A DNA stretch of 64,000 nucleotides from Calonectria ilicicola (Eukaryota; Ascomycota; Sordariomycetes; Hypocreales; Nectriaceae), in NCBI GenBank assembly GCA_020809705.1, contig CP085831.1, positions 4,774,001 to 4,838,000 of the forward strand. The letters are read 5' to 3'. The notes below the pieces were generated by a model. It did not search any database and was not told the DNA's origin. It saw only the letters and a list, made by a program, of their open reading frames with translations. How positions within the stretch are numbered: position 1 is the stretch's first letter; every line of letters starts with the position of its first letter. Positions 22,728 through 32,028 of the stretch are shown one piece after another. The position numbers and the translations under genes are program-made.

Positions 22728-23660
22728 TCAGACTTGGGCAGGCAGAGACTCCAAGAGACGAGACTTATCTCTCTGGATGGACTCCTCAAATGACGTAAAA
22801 GGTATGCCGAACTTGGCTTGAATCTCCTTTGCCTTGTACTCATAAGCGCTGAAATCCTTCAAGTTTGCCCAAAGTTGGAATCGAATGCCAAAAACCGAAA
22901 TCATGGCCTCCTCCACCTCGGCGGGCGTCCGCTGCCTAGCCGTGATGTTCTTACCGCTAACCCTGATGAGAATTTGACGTACTTCCTCGATTGTGAGCAA
23001 TTCGTTTGCCAGATCAATCTCCTCACCACCAAACTTGGCTGGATCTAGCAGGGCAGCCGCTGCGTATTTTCCAATATCGTGCCCGTCCGTATAAGCCAAA
23101 GCAACGCCGTCATTGCAGCCGTGGTCAATTTCTCCACGTGCTGGGATTCCGGGGAAATTGCCATAAGCACCTGGCAGCATGTAGTCGGAGTTGATGACGG
23201 CTGGGCGAAGGATGGTGTAAGCGCTAGATCCATAGCCCGCACGGACGGCGTCCTCAACCTCGACCTTGGACAGGAAATATTCGTGCAGTCCACCAATTTC
23301 TTTGGTCTGAGCATCGTCCCAGTAAGACTTGTTGTTTACAGTAAAAGTTGAAGCGCCCACAACATGCTCAACTCCTGCCTTCTTGCATGCCTCGACAATT
23401 GTCTTGGCTTGCTGGGCTTCCAAGCCGGGAATGGGGAAAGTGTTGAGAAAAGCACCCTTACAGCCCTGTGCTGCCTTGAATATTTGGTCAAGGTTGGTGC
23501 TGTCACCTTGGAAAAGGGTGATGCCCTCTTTTTTCAAGTTGGGTGGAACTTTTTGGAGGTCGCGTACCACTGCGTGTACTTTGGCTCCCGCTGCAAGCAG
23601 ATGGGTAATTACCCATTGACCCTGCTGGCCAGTAGCTTGAGTAACGAGAAAGGTAGACAT
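22728..23660 (-). CDS. NmrA-like family protein
   Basis: A single exon of 310 aa. It starts with the Rossmann motif 'FLVTQATGQQGQWVI' (T-G-x-x-G), continues with 'VHAVVRDLQKVP' and 'GCKGAFLNTFP', and has 'YFLSKVEVEDAVR' with the conserved Lys, plus 'YTILRPAVINSDYMLP'. This is the NmrA/HSCARG-type atypical short-chain dehydrogenase family, which binds NAD(P) and serves either as a reductase or as a redox-sensing partner of regulators. It is transcribed divergently from a Zn2Cys6 factor across a 567-bp promoter, an arrangement that fits a regulator/co-regulator or regulator/target pair. It is only distantly similar to the NmrA-like protein at 11736 and is not a recent copy. Confidence 0.88.
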   Translation of the reverse strand: MSTFLVTQATGQQGQWVITHLLAAGAKVHAVVRDLQKVPPNLKKEGITLFQGDSTNLDQIFKAAQGCKGAFLNTFPIPGLEAQQAKTIVEACKKAGVEHVVGASTFTVNNKSYWDDAQTKEIGGLHEYFLSKVEVEDAVRAGYGSSAYTILRPAVINSDYMLPGAYGNFPGIPARGEIDHGCNDGVALAYTDGHDIGKYAAAALLDPAKFGGEEIDLANELLTIEEVRQILIRVSGKNITARQRTPAEVEEAMISVFGIRFQLWANLKDFSAYEYKAKEIQAKFGIPFTSFEESIQRDKSRLLESLPAQV

Positions 23661-24227
23661 TTTGATGTGAATTTTAGATAAAATGGTTGGGTTATCAGGA
23701 AAAAGATGTGTTGTGAGTAGGTTGTATGACAGTGAGGATGATGTGAATTGGTGATGCTGAAATCAAGACTGGATGGACTAAGTTTACCCTATATATACAC
23801 AAATTGATTGAAGCCTGCAGGCAACAACATGGCATATTTCTTCATTTTGATTCTGATTCATTACAAATTCATCATCCCGCGTTGCCGGCTGGACACGACA
23901 CATGGTGCGCATCTCCTGTAGCTCACCGAATGAAGAGCCGCTGAGGCTCGAAGAAACTTGCACCCCGTGGGTCAGATCCATGTGGGGCTTGCCGGACTTA
24001 AGCATCTCGTGGAGTTACGGTCAGGGATCTACGACACTTTCCCTATTACGGCTTAATCAGTCGCTTCATTGGCCCACGAATGAAGCTGATTTCACTGCCA
24101 CGCCTCGCCACACTCCCGCTGATCCCACTGAGCTTCGTGTCGATGCCCATCATTTCTCAAAGTACGATTATTAATGTCGCTTTCTGCCATACCCCCACCA
24201 CACTTTGATCTCAGGCTTTAATTAGAC
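23661..24227. promoter_or_regulatory. Divergent promoter between NmrA-like gene and regulator
   Basis: This 567-bp region contains the promoters of both genes. TATATA at 23790-23795 lies about 130 bp upstream of the NmrA-like start. No clear operator is seen. Confidence 0.35.
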
Positions 24228-25793
24228 ATGGCATCAAAAACAAAAACACGAAAGAGCTGCTGGACGTGTACAGGTTAGTGCGTACGGGACACTCGGACAC
24301 AAACCCAGCTAACAGTGTGCTGCTTCAGCCCGGAGAATTCCGTGCGATGGGGGCCTCCCCACGTGCCGAAAGTGTGCTCGAGGCCAGCGGGAATGCCAAG
24401 GATACGGAATGCGACTGTCATGGCCCAAAGACAACGACAAAAAACGGGCCATTATGGCTCATTCCACGTCAGCTCCTGTCCTGGATACCAAAAAGAACCA
24501 CAGCTTCATCAACACCTCATGGCGGGACATGAAGTTGTATCACAATATCATGTGCCTGAAGATGCACTCTATCCCGGCTCTGTCAATACAAACCCGGCCA
24601 GACATGGACCATATGGGTCTAATGAAGCACTTCCACAGCGCAGCCTACCTCTCATTGGTTACATTTTCCAGCACTGATACTCAAATTCGAGACATGCTCA
24701 TCCGAATGGTTCTGACCAACCATGACACAGCCCCAGGTCTTGCTCTCTTCTCAGCCTTGCTTGCGTATTCTTCGCTCCACCGGAGTGGACTCCATCAGCA
24801 GACAATCAGGCTCAAGATATCAGCCATCCAGTATCTTTCCGCCTCCCTGGCAAAGGGGCCTCTGAACTCGGCTGAGGCTGCTCAGCACGTGGCTGCATCG
24901 ATGCTTCTGAGCGCATTTGAGATGCTATTACCCTCAGAAAGCTCCGGAGAATGGCTTTACTATATTTGGGGGGCTGTAGATACAACCCAAGCGACTAAAC
25001 TCCAACTTGAATCTCACGGAAGCCATTTTGGCCCCATTCTAGATTGGGTCTACTACCACCATGCCCTTTCTCGATTTCCTATGCATCACTGGCATCGCAA
25101 GCCGCGACTTTCAAAAGCCACGCCCGAGATTAAATATTGCTCTTTGACAGTGCACAGACTAGTAAGGCTCGTCGAATATGCCCATGGGCAGCGACGTTAT
25201 CATCCTCTGACACGCATTTACAGGCCACACCCTCTCCACACCCCACCCATGCAGTCCTCAATTTACTTTCCGAAGCATGCGACAAGTTGATTTCTCCGTT
25301 AGATCCCAAAAGTCGAAATGAAGATTACCTGCATAGCGTTAGGGCCCTTGAGAAAAGAGCTGCGAGGCTTCCTTCTATGCATCGCGCTGCCAGATTGGGC
25401 GCCGATACTACACGAGCTACAGAAATCTATCAGATAGCGACGAAAGTCTTTTTGGCACGAGCTTCGCAAAACCAATTACAGCCACCCGCGGACTTGGAGT
25501 CCGAGATAGATGAGGTCTACGCTGGTATCATCACTTCATGTTCATGTCCTCATTTCTTTCCTCTCTTCATTTTGGCTTGCGAGGCACGCACCGACGAACG
25601 ACGAGTGGCCATTCTAAACTTGATTGATAGGGCTGAGAAAGCTCGACCTAGAAGCCTGACGGCATTAAAGGCGGAAATCCATGCGGTCTGGGTGCAGCAG
25701 GATCTTCACATGGATGAAGACTTGTTAGTGGACTATCTCGGTATGATTACCACTGTCATCAGCTCGAGCAGCACACTTCATTCTTTTGTATAG
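24228..25793 (+). CDS. Zn2Cys6 transcription factor
   Basis: Three exons (24228-24273, 24329-25161, 25224-25793; introns 55 and 62 bp) give 482 aa. The zinc cluster lies at the very N-terminus, Cys11-Cys38 (C-x2-C-x6-C-x6-C-x2-C-x6-C), and is split by intron 1 after 'CWTCT', a common design in this subfamily. The body is the fungal-specific factor domain 2 type: 'HFHSAAYLSLVTFSS', 'LALFSALLAYSSLHRSG' and, after intron 2, 'HAVLNLLSEACDKLISP', 'ARLGADTTRATEIYQIATKVFLARAS' and 'LFILACEARTDERR'. It is a nuclear regulator. Its divergent neighbour is the NmrA-like gene, a likely target or partner. Confidence 0.88.
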
Positions 25794-26197
25794 CTCTTGG
25801 CCAAAATTGAATGAAGTTATTAAAGGAATTCAAGAGGAAACACTAGCCGTCCTCGACTTCATAGGTCAAGGCTCTCAGAATGCCTTTGATGGTGCACATG
25901 TATTGATCTTGGAGTGCTTGTCTTGCTTTAGCGGTACCTAATCGATGTTATCAGTTCGTCTACTTGTCTGAGTGTGGACGCGAGGAGCAAGCCAGTACTT
26001 GAGGATTACACACCTCGATGACTCATCATCGTTGAATTCTTTTCCTCGCGCCAAGTAATTTATTCACGGAAGTGAGGCCATAACCAAAAAGGCCGAATTG
26101 AGAACGTAACACGTGACTACGTGACTACGCTTACCAGGATTTCGATCCTGATGATAAAGCGTAAGGTTGAGGGGCAGCGCTTTTTTCTTCTACTAGA
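25794..26197. other. Gap upstream of the HET gene
   Basis: This 404-bp stretch contains the 3' flank of the regulator and the promoter of the HET-domain gene. A 9-bp direct repeat, ACGTGACTA, stands at 26111 and 26119. Nothing else is distinctive. Confidence 0.35.
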
Positions 26198-27978
26198 ATG
26201 ATCTTGAAAATGCCTTCCAGGTATGAGTATCAGCCCCTCAGGACTCAAAATACTATCAGATTGATAGAATTGTCTCCAGGTTTGCCAGACACTTCACAAC
26301 TGCGCTGCAACATTAAGCAAATTGCCTTAGAAGCTGCAGAGGGAAATTTTGAGGCAGTTTCCTACACCTGGGGCTCATCCGAAGACCGCCATGTCATCTC
26401 GTGTGGAGACGGCCTGGACGTTGAAGTATCTTCAAACTGCGTTGCTGCCCTTCGCTCGCTAAGATTTACCCATAAACCCCGGGTCTTATGGATCGACGCA
26501 ATATGCATCGATCAAAACAACGTGAATGAGCGGAGCTCGCAAGTTCGGATTATGGGTAATATTTTCGCTTCTGCTTGGCGAGTCCTTGTTTTTCTTGGCC
26601 CTAGCACGCCAGGTTCACGGGCTCTTTTCCAGGATCTTGCCGATACAGATGAGCGCCTTCGACGCGATCCGGAATTCCAAAAACCACTGCCGGGGCAACT
26701 GATTATTGATGAGCTGAGAAACCTTCTTCAGAGGCCCTGGTTCTCCAGGATCTGGGTAATCCAAGAAATTTTCAACGCTCGCGACACACTCTTTGTATGT
26801 GGTAATGACACTGCATCATTTCAAGCCTTCCGTGGTTGCGCTTTCGGATATCGGGCACAACACAGAATCGTCGAAATCCACGCTCCACCTTTGGAGTTCA
26901 AATGGCGACGTAATATCACACGATCTAGCCGGACAGCTGCCGAAGAGATATACCACCATCTCCATTTTACTGGCTTGTGCGCCTCAACAGACCCCAGAGA
27001 CAGAATTCTGGGGCTGCTTCCAATAGTCAAGAACGATGTCCCAGGTATTGAAACACTCGTTGATTACAGACGGAACCCGGAGGCTATTTTCTTGGATTTC
27101 AGTCAATTGCTGCTTTCAGATGAGAATGTGGGCTTAAGGCTTTTGGGAATGATCCGCCACCCTCATTCGCGTGCTATGCCGTCGTGGGTACCTGACTGGA
27201 GCCAGGCTGCAGATCTCGGCGGCCGCGTCTCTGAAAGTGAAGGTTTTGAGCCTATCGGCGAGCCACCTTTCTATCAGGTCAAGATAGACCGTACAAAGGA
27301 ACCACCCCGCTACACTCTTGTTACTACAGGTATTTCTTTTGCAACAATTCATGAAGTTAGCCCAGCGATCCGAATCACATCTCAAGAAGTGGAAGAAGCT
27401 TGGATAGGGGCCTATGAAACCAAATGGAGTACAGATGAAGCAGCAGATGCAACAGAAGCCTCTTTGAGACAACGGTTCCAAAATTTCCCCCCTAACATCA
27501 ATGAAGGTATATCTTATCATAATGATTATCTCCACCATATACTGATATATAAAGCCCTGCAATCTTTGGATCCCGCCAGCTTGGGAAACCTTGTCACTAT
27601 GAGGAACTGTGGGGTGAGTAGAACTCTCTTGTATTATAATTTAGGAATCAGGATGTTTTACTTCTAACACAATCACAGATGAGAATAGACTCCAATGGCA
27701 ATCATAGGTTTATTCTTGACGATGAAGAAATGAGATTCTTTAAACGATCATGTGACGGTGGTAGGATTTTCCTTACTACCAGCGGAGAACTTGGGGTAGC
27801 ATCAGAGTTTATCGTGAAGGGTGATACAGTGTGCTTTATCAATGGTATGAGGAATCCGTGCATTCTTCGAGATGTTGGACACAGTAAGTGGAAGATTATT
27901 TGTGGTGACTGTTTTCTTTTGATGGATGATTTTGAGGGACTAAGAGTTGATGACTTTATGGAATTCCATATATCCTGA
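26198..27978 (+). CDS. HET-domain heterokaryon incompatibility-like protein
   Basis: Two exons (26198-27613, 27679-27978; intron 65 bp) give 571 aa. The HET domain takes up residues 50-210: 'FEAVSYTWGSS', 'VLWIDAICIDQNNVNERSSQV', 'VLVFLGPST' and 'RPWFSRIWVIQEI'. The region after it ('CASTDPRDRILGLLPIV') is the usual continuation in this family. Exon 2 supplies the typical C-terminal tail ('FFKRSCDGGRIFLTTSGELG'). HET proteins trigger a cell-death response when unlike strains fuse. No membrane helix or repeat domain is seen. Unlike the NLR-like neighbour it is intact. Confidence 0.92.
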
Positions 27979-28906
27979 AATTTGTTGAAGCTGGATTCAG
28001 AATAGCGAAAAGATTTTAATTTTCCCATAAACCCCACAATAGAACGTACATTTTATCCGAAACCATGAGGTTCACTTGTCTTTTTTTTTTTTTAAAAAAA
28101 AAAAAGGAAAAAAAAGGAAAAAAAAGAAGAAAAAAGAAGAAAAAAAAGACGAAAAAACTGCTCCCCCACCCACCTAGTTGATTCAATAGAAGATACAAGG
28201 TTCAAGCCACTTTACTCTTGCGCATACCAAGTACATCAGGCTACCTTTTACTAACAACAAGTCACATGAACAAGAAAAAAAGTGTCACAGTGAATGAAAC
28301 ATAGGCTATTTCTCCGTAATCTCTTACGTATCGGTGTAGCTTGGGCCATCGAATGTCAGGCAACTCATAAACTTTCAGCCAGGGATCATAGCCTACGCCC
28401 CCGAAAAGGGTTTAACTCTCGGAACATGCCTGCACTTGATAGGTTGATGCTGGTGGAGAAACGCCCATCTTTTATCCGGACAAGGTCCACCTCGCTTGAG
28501 AACGCTAACATGGTGGAGCAAACGGCTTTGAGGAACCGGTGTTGGTGGAGCAGCCAATCTGGTTGACATGATGGACGTGCGGTGCAGATTTTTTGGCTGA
28601 GCATTGTGATTGACCAGTCAGATAAATCGTTTGCATTGCCATCTTTGAAGGATGAAGAGATAGGCAATCGGTACAGGAGTAATCCGGAGAGTGAGCTACC
28701 TAGGGTACGCTAGCGCTGGTGACTACACATTAAGCGATTCAAAATACATTGATATAATTTAGCACCACACACCGTAACTTTCTTGGTCAAGGTGCCAAGA
28801 GAGAATCACCACTTTCAAAGCAATCATCTGACCACTATCTTGGTCATTAGAATCTCCATATCGGGCAAATTATCCTTTTCAGATACATCTCTGTCGTTTT
28901 CTCACC
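27979..28906. other. Gap with poly-T/poly-A tract upstream of ribokinase
   Basis: This 928-bp stretch holds the low-complexity tract at 28080-28150 and a TAGCCTACG site at 28389 that also occurs twice near 31.6 kb. No gene is seen; the open frames across the A-tract are low complexity. Confidence 0.4.
28080..28150. repeat. Homopolymer T-to-A tract (possible hairpin)
   Basis: About 15 T are followed directly by 12 A and then A-runs broken by GG or G. The T and A runs can pair into a hairpin, and the purine tract is strand-biased. It may be a retroposed poly-A end, a nucleosome-free element, or a place where assembly is unreliable. Confidence 0.8.
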
Positions 28907-29854
28907 ATGCCGCCTCGCATCACTATCCTCGGTTCACTCAATGTGGACCTAGTCTCTTATGTGCCTCATCACCCTTTTCCTGGCGAGACATTATCTTCCA
29001 ACCACTTTGAAACCTCTCCAGGCGGAAAGGGTGCCAATCAGGCCGTGGCCTGCGGCAAGCTATCTCGTTCTGCAGACCTGTCCTCTGCATCGGTCGATGT
29101 CTCCATGATTGGAGCAGTCGGAGATGACTCAAATGGCACCCTCCTCATCAAAAGCCTCACCTCCTTCGGTGTAGACATCCAAGGTATCGCCATTCGCGAG
29201 AATGAAAAGACTGGTATCGCCATCATTATCGTTGACGAGCCTTCTGGTCAAAACCGCATTATTTTGTCACCTGAAGCCAACCACTCGCTCAAGCCTTCCG
29301 ATTTCTCAACTCTGCCGGGGCCGAAACCTGATTTGCTCATCATGCAACTTGAAATCCCTTTCGAGCCTGTGATGCAGGCTTTAAAAGCGGCAAAGGAGGC
29401 CAAGGTCCCGGTGCTGTTAAATCCCGCGCCTGCTCAAGTCCTGCCTGATGACGTTTACAACGGCCTCGCCCATCTTGTGGTCAATGAAACTGAGGCTGCA
29501 CTACTTTCCGGGGGTTCAAATATGAATGTGGATGACATTTCTTCAATCAAGCGGGTTGGTGATTTATTCATCCAAAAGGGTGTTCAGAACGTCATTATTA
29601 CGCTAGGCGGAAGCGGCGTCTATTTCGTCAATCAAGATGGCCACAGTGGACACTTGCCAGCCATCAAGACCACTGTGGTAGATACCACTGCTGCGGGTGA
29701 TACTTTTATTGGCTCTTATGCCTTGGCTGTGGTGGAAGCGCGAGAGAAGGCATTTGATATTGAGGCGGCCATTGCTGTCGCCAACAGTGCTGCTGCGAAG
29801 ACAGTAGCAAGAAAAGGAGCCCAGGTGTCGATTCCATGGAGGGATGAGCTATAG
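28907..29854 (+). CDS. rbsK: Ribokinase (PfkB family)
   Basis: A single exon of 315 aa, the usual ribokinase length. It has the N-terminal signature 'GSLNVDLVSYVPHHPFPGET', the sugar-binding 'GGKGANQAVACGKL', 'NPAPAQVLPDD', 'NETEAALLSG' and the catalytic anion-hole motif 'DTTAAGDTFIGSYA' with the base Asp. The enzyme phosphorylates D-ribose to ribose 5-phosphate with ATP in the cytosol. It is followed by a regulator gene on the other strand and then by an MFS sugar porter, which suggests a ribose or nucleoside-sugar group. Other PfkB sugars are possible but the motif set is closest to ribokinase. Confidence 0.93.
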   Translation: MPPRITILGSLNVDLVSYVPHHPFPGETLSSNHFETSPGGKGANQAVACGKLSRSADLSSASVDVSMIGAVGDDSNGTLLIKSLTSFGVDIQGIAIRENEKTGIAIIIVDEPSGQNRIILSPEANHSLKPSDFSTLPGPKPDLLIMQLEIPFEPVMQALKAAKEAKVPVLLNPAPAQVLPDDVYNGLAHLVVNETEAALLSGGSNMNVDDISSIKRVGDLFIQKGVQNVIITLGGSGVYFVNQDGHSGHLPAIKTTVVDTTAAGDTFIGSYALAVVEAREKAFDIEAAIAVANSAAAKTVARKGAQVSIPWRDEL

Positions 29855-29898
29855 CCTAACCGCGCATATGATAGAATTAAATATAGATGGTGATTTGT

Positions 29899-31362
29899 TT
29901 ATATTAACCGGAATATCTCGCCTGACTGATATCCCCATTCTGCCTCCAAGTCTTCTAATCTCCAGAGCGCTCCCCATCCAGTTGAGCGCTCAATCAAGGC
30001 TAAAAGTCTACCCACTACCAAATGCTGACTAAAGTGGGTGAGGTGTTTGCTGGCAACGTAGAGCGGCTGAATAGAGTTGATTAAGTTGCCGCGATGTGGA
30101 TTTGTCCATGAGATGCCACAGACCCGCTGGGCATGCCAGATGATCGAGCCGCAAGGCTCGGGTAATTGTTGGGCGCAGGGGCGTATTTCTAGCATTAATA
30201 TGCATGCTGCATGGTATAGTTGGTTTCCAGAAATAGCCGCCCAGTGGCCGAATAAGATTGTGGGAAACGGTCGATCGTCTGCAGCCTCTATTTCTTGAAC
30301 AGGGTGTGCGGCTGGAGGACGTGATTCGACCCAGAACTGTAGTTGTCCCCAGAGCTGGTTCCACTCGTTCTCGAATGCCATTTCTGCAATATGACTTGCA
30401 GGTTCCAGCTCGAGAGATCTAGTCCGTCGAAATATCAAGTCGCAGGCCTTTGCGCAAAGATAGACGGCCCAATTGCCATGCATATCAGCGCTTTTTCGAG
30501 TCTTCTGATAGAACAAGCCTTTGACGAAATCTTCAGCCTGCTGGCCTGGACTTGCTCCCTGAGGAATTGGAGGAACCCAGCTGCTAAGTTTGAGGACGGT
30601 GCTCTGAGCTCCGCCAGATATGATGGCGCTGCACAATTCCATGCGTGCATAGCACCAGAACACGGCGCCTACGAGACCACCAGAAAATCCGTGGACCTCG
30701 AAAAACTCAAACAAAGAAGCACACCCTTCCAGATGTCGCTTCCAATCTCGTGAACTTCCTGACATTAATTCCATGACGGCAAGGATGCATGCTGCCACGA
30801 GCATATTCGGATCCCTAGCCTGCAACCCAGGTGCAAGTAAATGAATGCTCTCTTGGTACAGCTCGAGACTGTCACGGCTCTGGCTGTCACAGGCCTTTCT
30901 TTCAATCTGTCGTGCTGAAAAAGCCAACATTGTGTACAGCAGAGCTGGTGATTGCTGTGCAACAAGGGGCACCTGGATACCAAAATGCCGGGCTTCGTCA
31001 AACTTGTCGAGATAGGGAGCGCACTCAAGAATCCAGTTTTGCAGATACATTGCCATTTTCATTTTCGGAATCGAAACTCTTGAAAAATCATAGGCCACTT
31101 GGTGTGTCTGCTCTGCACCCGGACTGGTTGGCTCTGGGGTAGGGTGTTTGCTGGGCGCTCTGCTTGTTGTGCCTGCGATCAACACACAGCGCAGCTGCTC
31201 CTGTAGCTCGATGAACTTCGGATTCGAGGCCAATCCATCGGATTCAGACGGCAGCGATACGTCAAAGATACCATTGCCATTGTTTATCCCAATGAGATCA
31301 ACCATTTGGCTTAATCCGGGGAGCACATTGAGGGATGGGAACAGGCCCCCCGATGAAGCCAT
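29899..31362 (-). CDS. Fungal-specific transcription factor domain protein lacking a visible zinc cluster
   Basis: A single exon of 487 aa from the first ATG (31362). The frame is open upstream to about 31543 without an ATG and reads 'RQSLPRNKAALLAGITSIHREW'. The body is the fungal-specific factor domain 2 type: 'MAMYLQNWILECAPYLDKFDE', 'SPALLYTMLAFSARQIERK', 'ILAVMELMSGSSRDWKRHLEGCASLFEF', 'VFWCYARMELCSAI'. Relatives carry a Zn2Cys6 cluster N-terminal to this, but none is found in any frame between 31363 and the MFS gene. A MITE-like inverted repeat lies at 31573-31740, just where that exon would be expected. It may be a truncated regulator acting without DNA binding, or a decaying gene. It ends 44 bp from the ribokinase stop (convergent). 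Confidence 0.75.
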   Translation of the reverse strand: MASSGGLFPSLNVLPGLSQMVDLIGINNGNGIFDVSLPSESDGLASNPKFIELQEQLRCVLIAGTTSRAPSKHPTPEPTSPGAEQTHQVAYDFSRVSIPKMKMAMYLQNWILECAPYLDKFDEARHFGIQVPLVAQQSPALLYTMLAFSARQIERKACDSQSRDSLELYQESIHLLAPGLQARDPNMLVAACILAVMELMSGSSRDWKRHLEGCASLFEFFEVHGFSGGLVGAVFWCYARMELCSAIISGGAQSTVLKLSSWVPPIPQGASPGQQAEDFVKGLFYQKTRKSADMHGNWAVYLCAKACDLIFRRTRSLELEPASHIAEMAFENEWNQLWGQLQFWVESRPPAAHPVQEIEAADDRPFPTILFGHWAAISGNQLYHAACILMLEIRPCAQQLPEPCGSIIWHAQRVCGISWTNPHRGNLINSIQPLYVASKHLTHFSQHLVVGRLLALIERSTGWGALWRLEDLEAEWGYQSGEIFRLI

Positions 31363-32028
31363 GGAAGCCACAGGATTCAGAGACACGCTCCGTAGCGTTG
31401 GCGGACCCGTCACGTGAGGCTCTGTCCACCATCTATCTGTCTGAGCTGAGCCCGTGGATGGAGCCCACTCTCGATGGATGCTGGTGATGCCGGCGAGCAG
31501 AGCAGCCTTGTTTCGAGGAAGACTCTGCCGTGTCCACGGAGGTTAGCCGACGTTCGGCGAGGCCCGCTACAGACCAATTACTCGAGACGGGGACCGTAGG
31601 CTACGACCCCTGCACTCAACAGCCGAAGCCCTTGCGCCGAGTCATTCACCACGACCAATTTTTTTCGCGTCGGGTCTTGCCCCACCGCAAATGGAGCGTC
31701 ACATCGCAGGGGCCGTAGCCTACGCGCGAGTGATTCGTTAGAAGAGGGATACGCAAACGTAAAACCTCACCCCGGGTTCTGGTCCGAATTCTGCTTGGGG
31801 CCCCAGGTTTTCCCCACCAAGAGCATCGCGTGTCGGGGTGAAATTTTGGATACGACGAAATTTTGCTGCCTACTTATATGGCGAGAGGGCCCACGGTTCA
31901 TCATGTAGCTAGACTTGTGAAAGAGTGTGCACTCAAGCAGTGGCAGGTTCAGTTGAAAACAAAACCGAGTCTTTAAGGGGACTCAGAGGAACGGAAATAA
32001 TCACGATCCATCGATCCATCCCCATAAC
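31363..32028. promoter_or_regulatory. Divergent gap between truncated regulator and sugar porter
   Basis: This 666-bp region holds the MITE-like inverted repeat and the MFS promoter. An open frame in continuity with the regulator reaches about 31543. Confidence 0.4.
31573..31740. repeat. MITE-like imperfect inverted repeat
   Basis: Arms 31596-31613 and 31706-31723 are reverse complements at 17 of 18 positions, and similarity continues outward for about 20 more bases (AATTACTCG on the left against AATCACTCG on the complement of the right). The spacer is 92 bp. A matching half-site, TAGCCTACG, lies at 28389. Either a small non-autonomous element or a paired regulator site would explain it. Confidence 0.6.

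Noticed and set aside
28016..28198. Minus-strand open frame rich in Phe and Lys
   Set aside because: It is a translation of the homopolymer tract and has no conserved feature.
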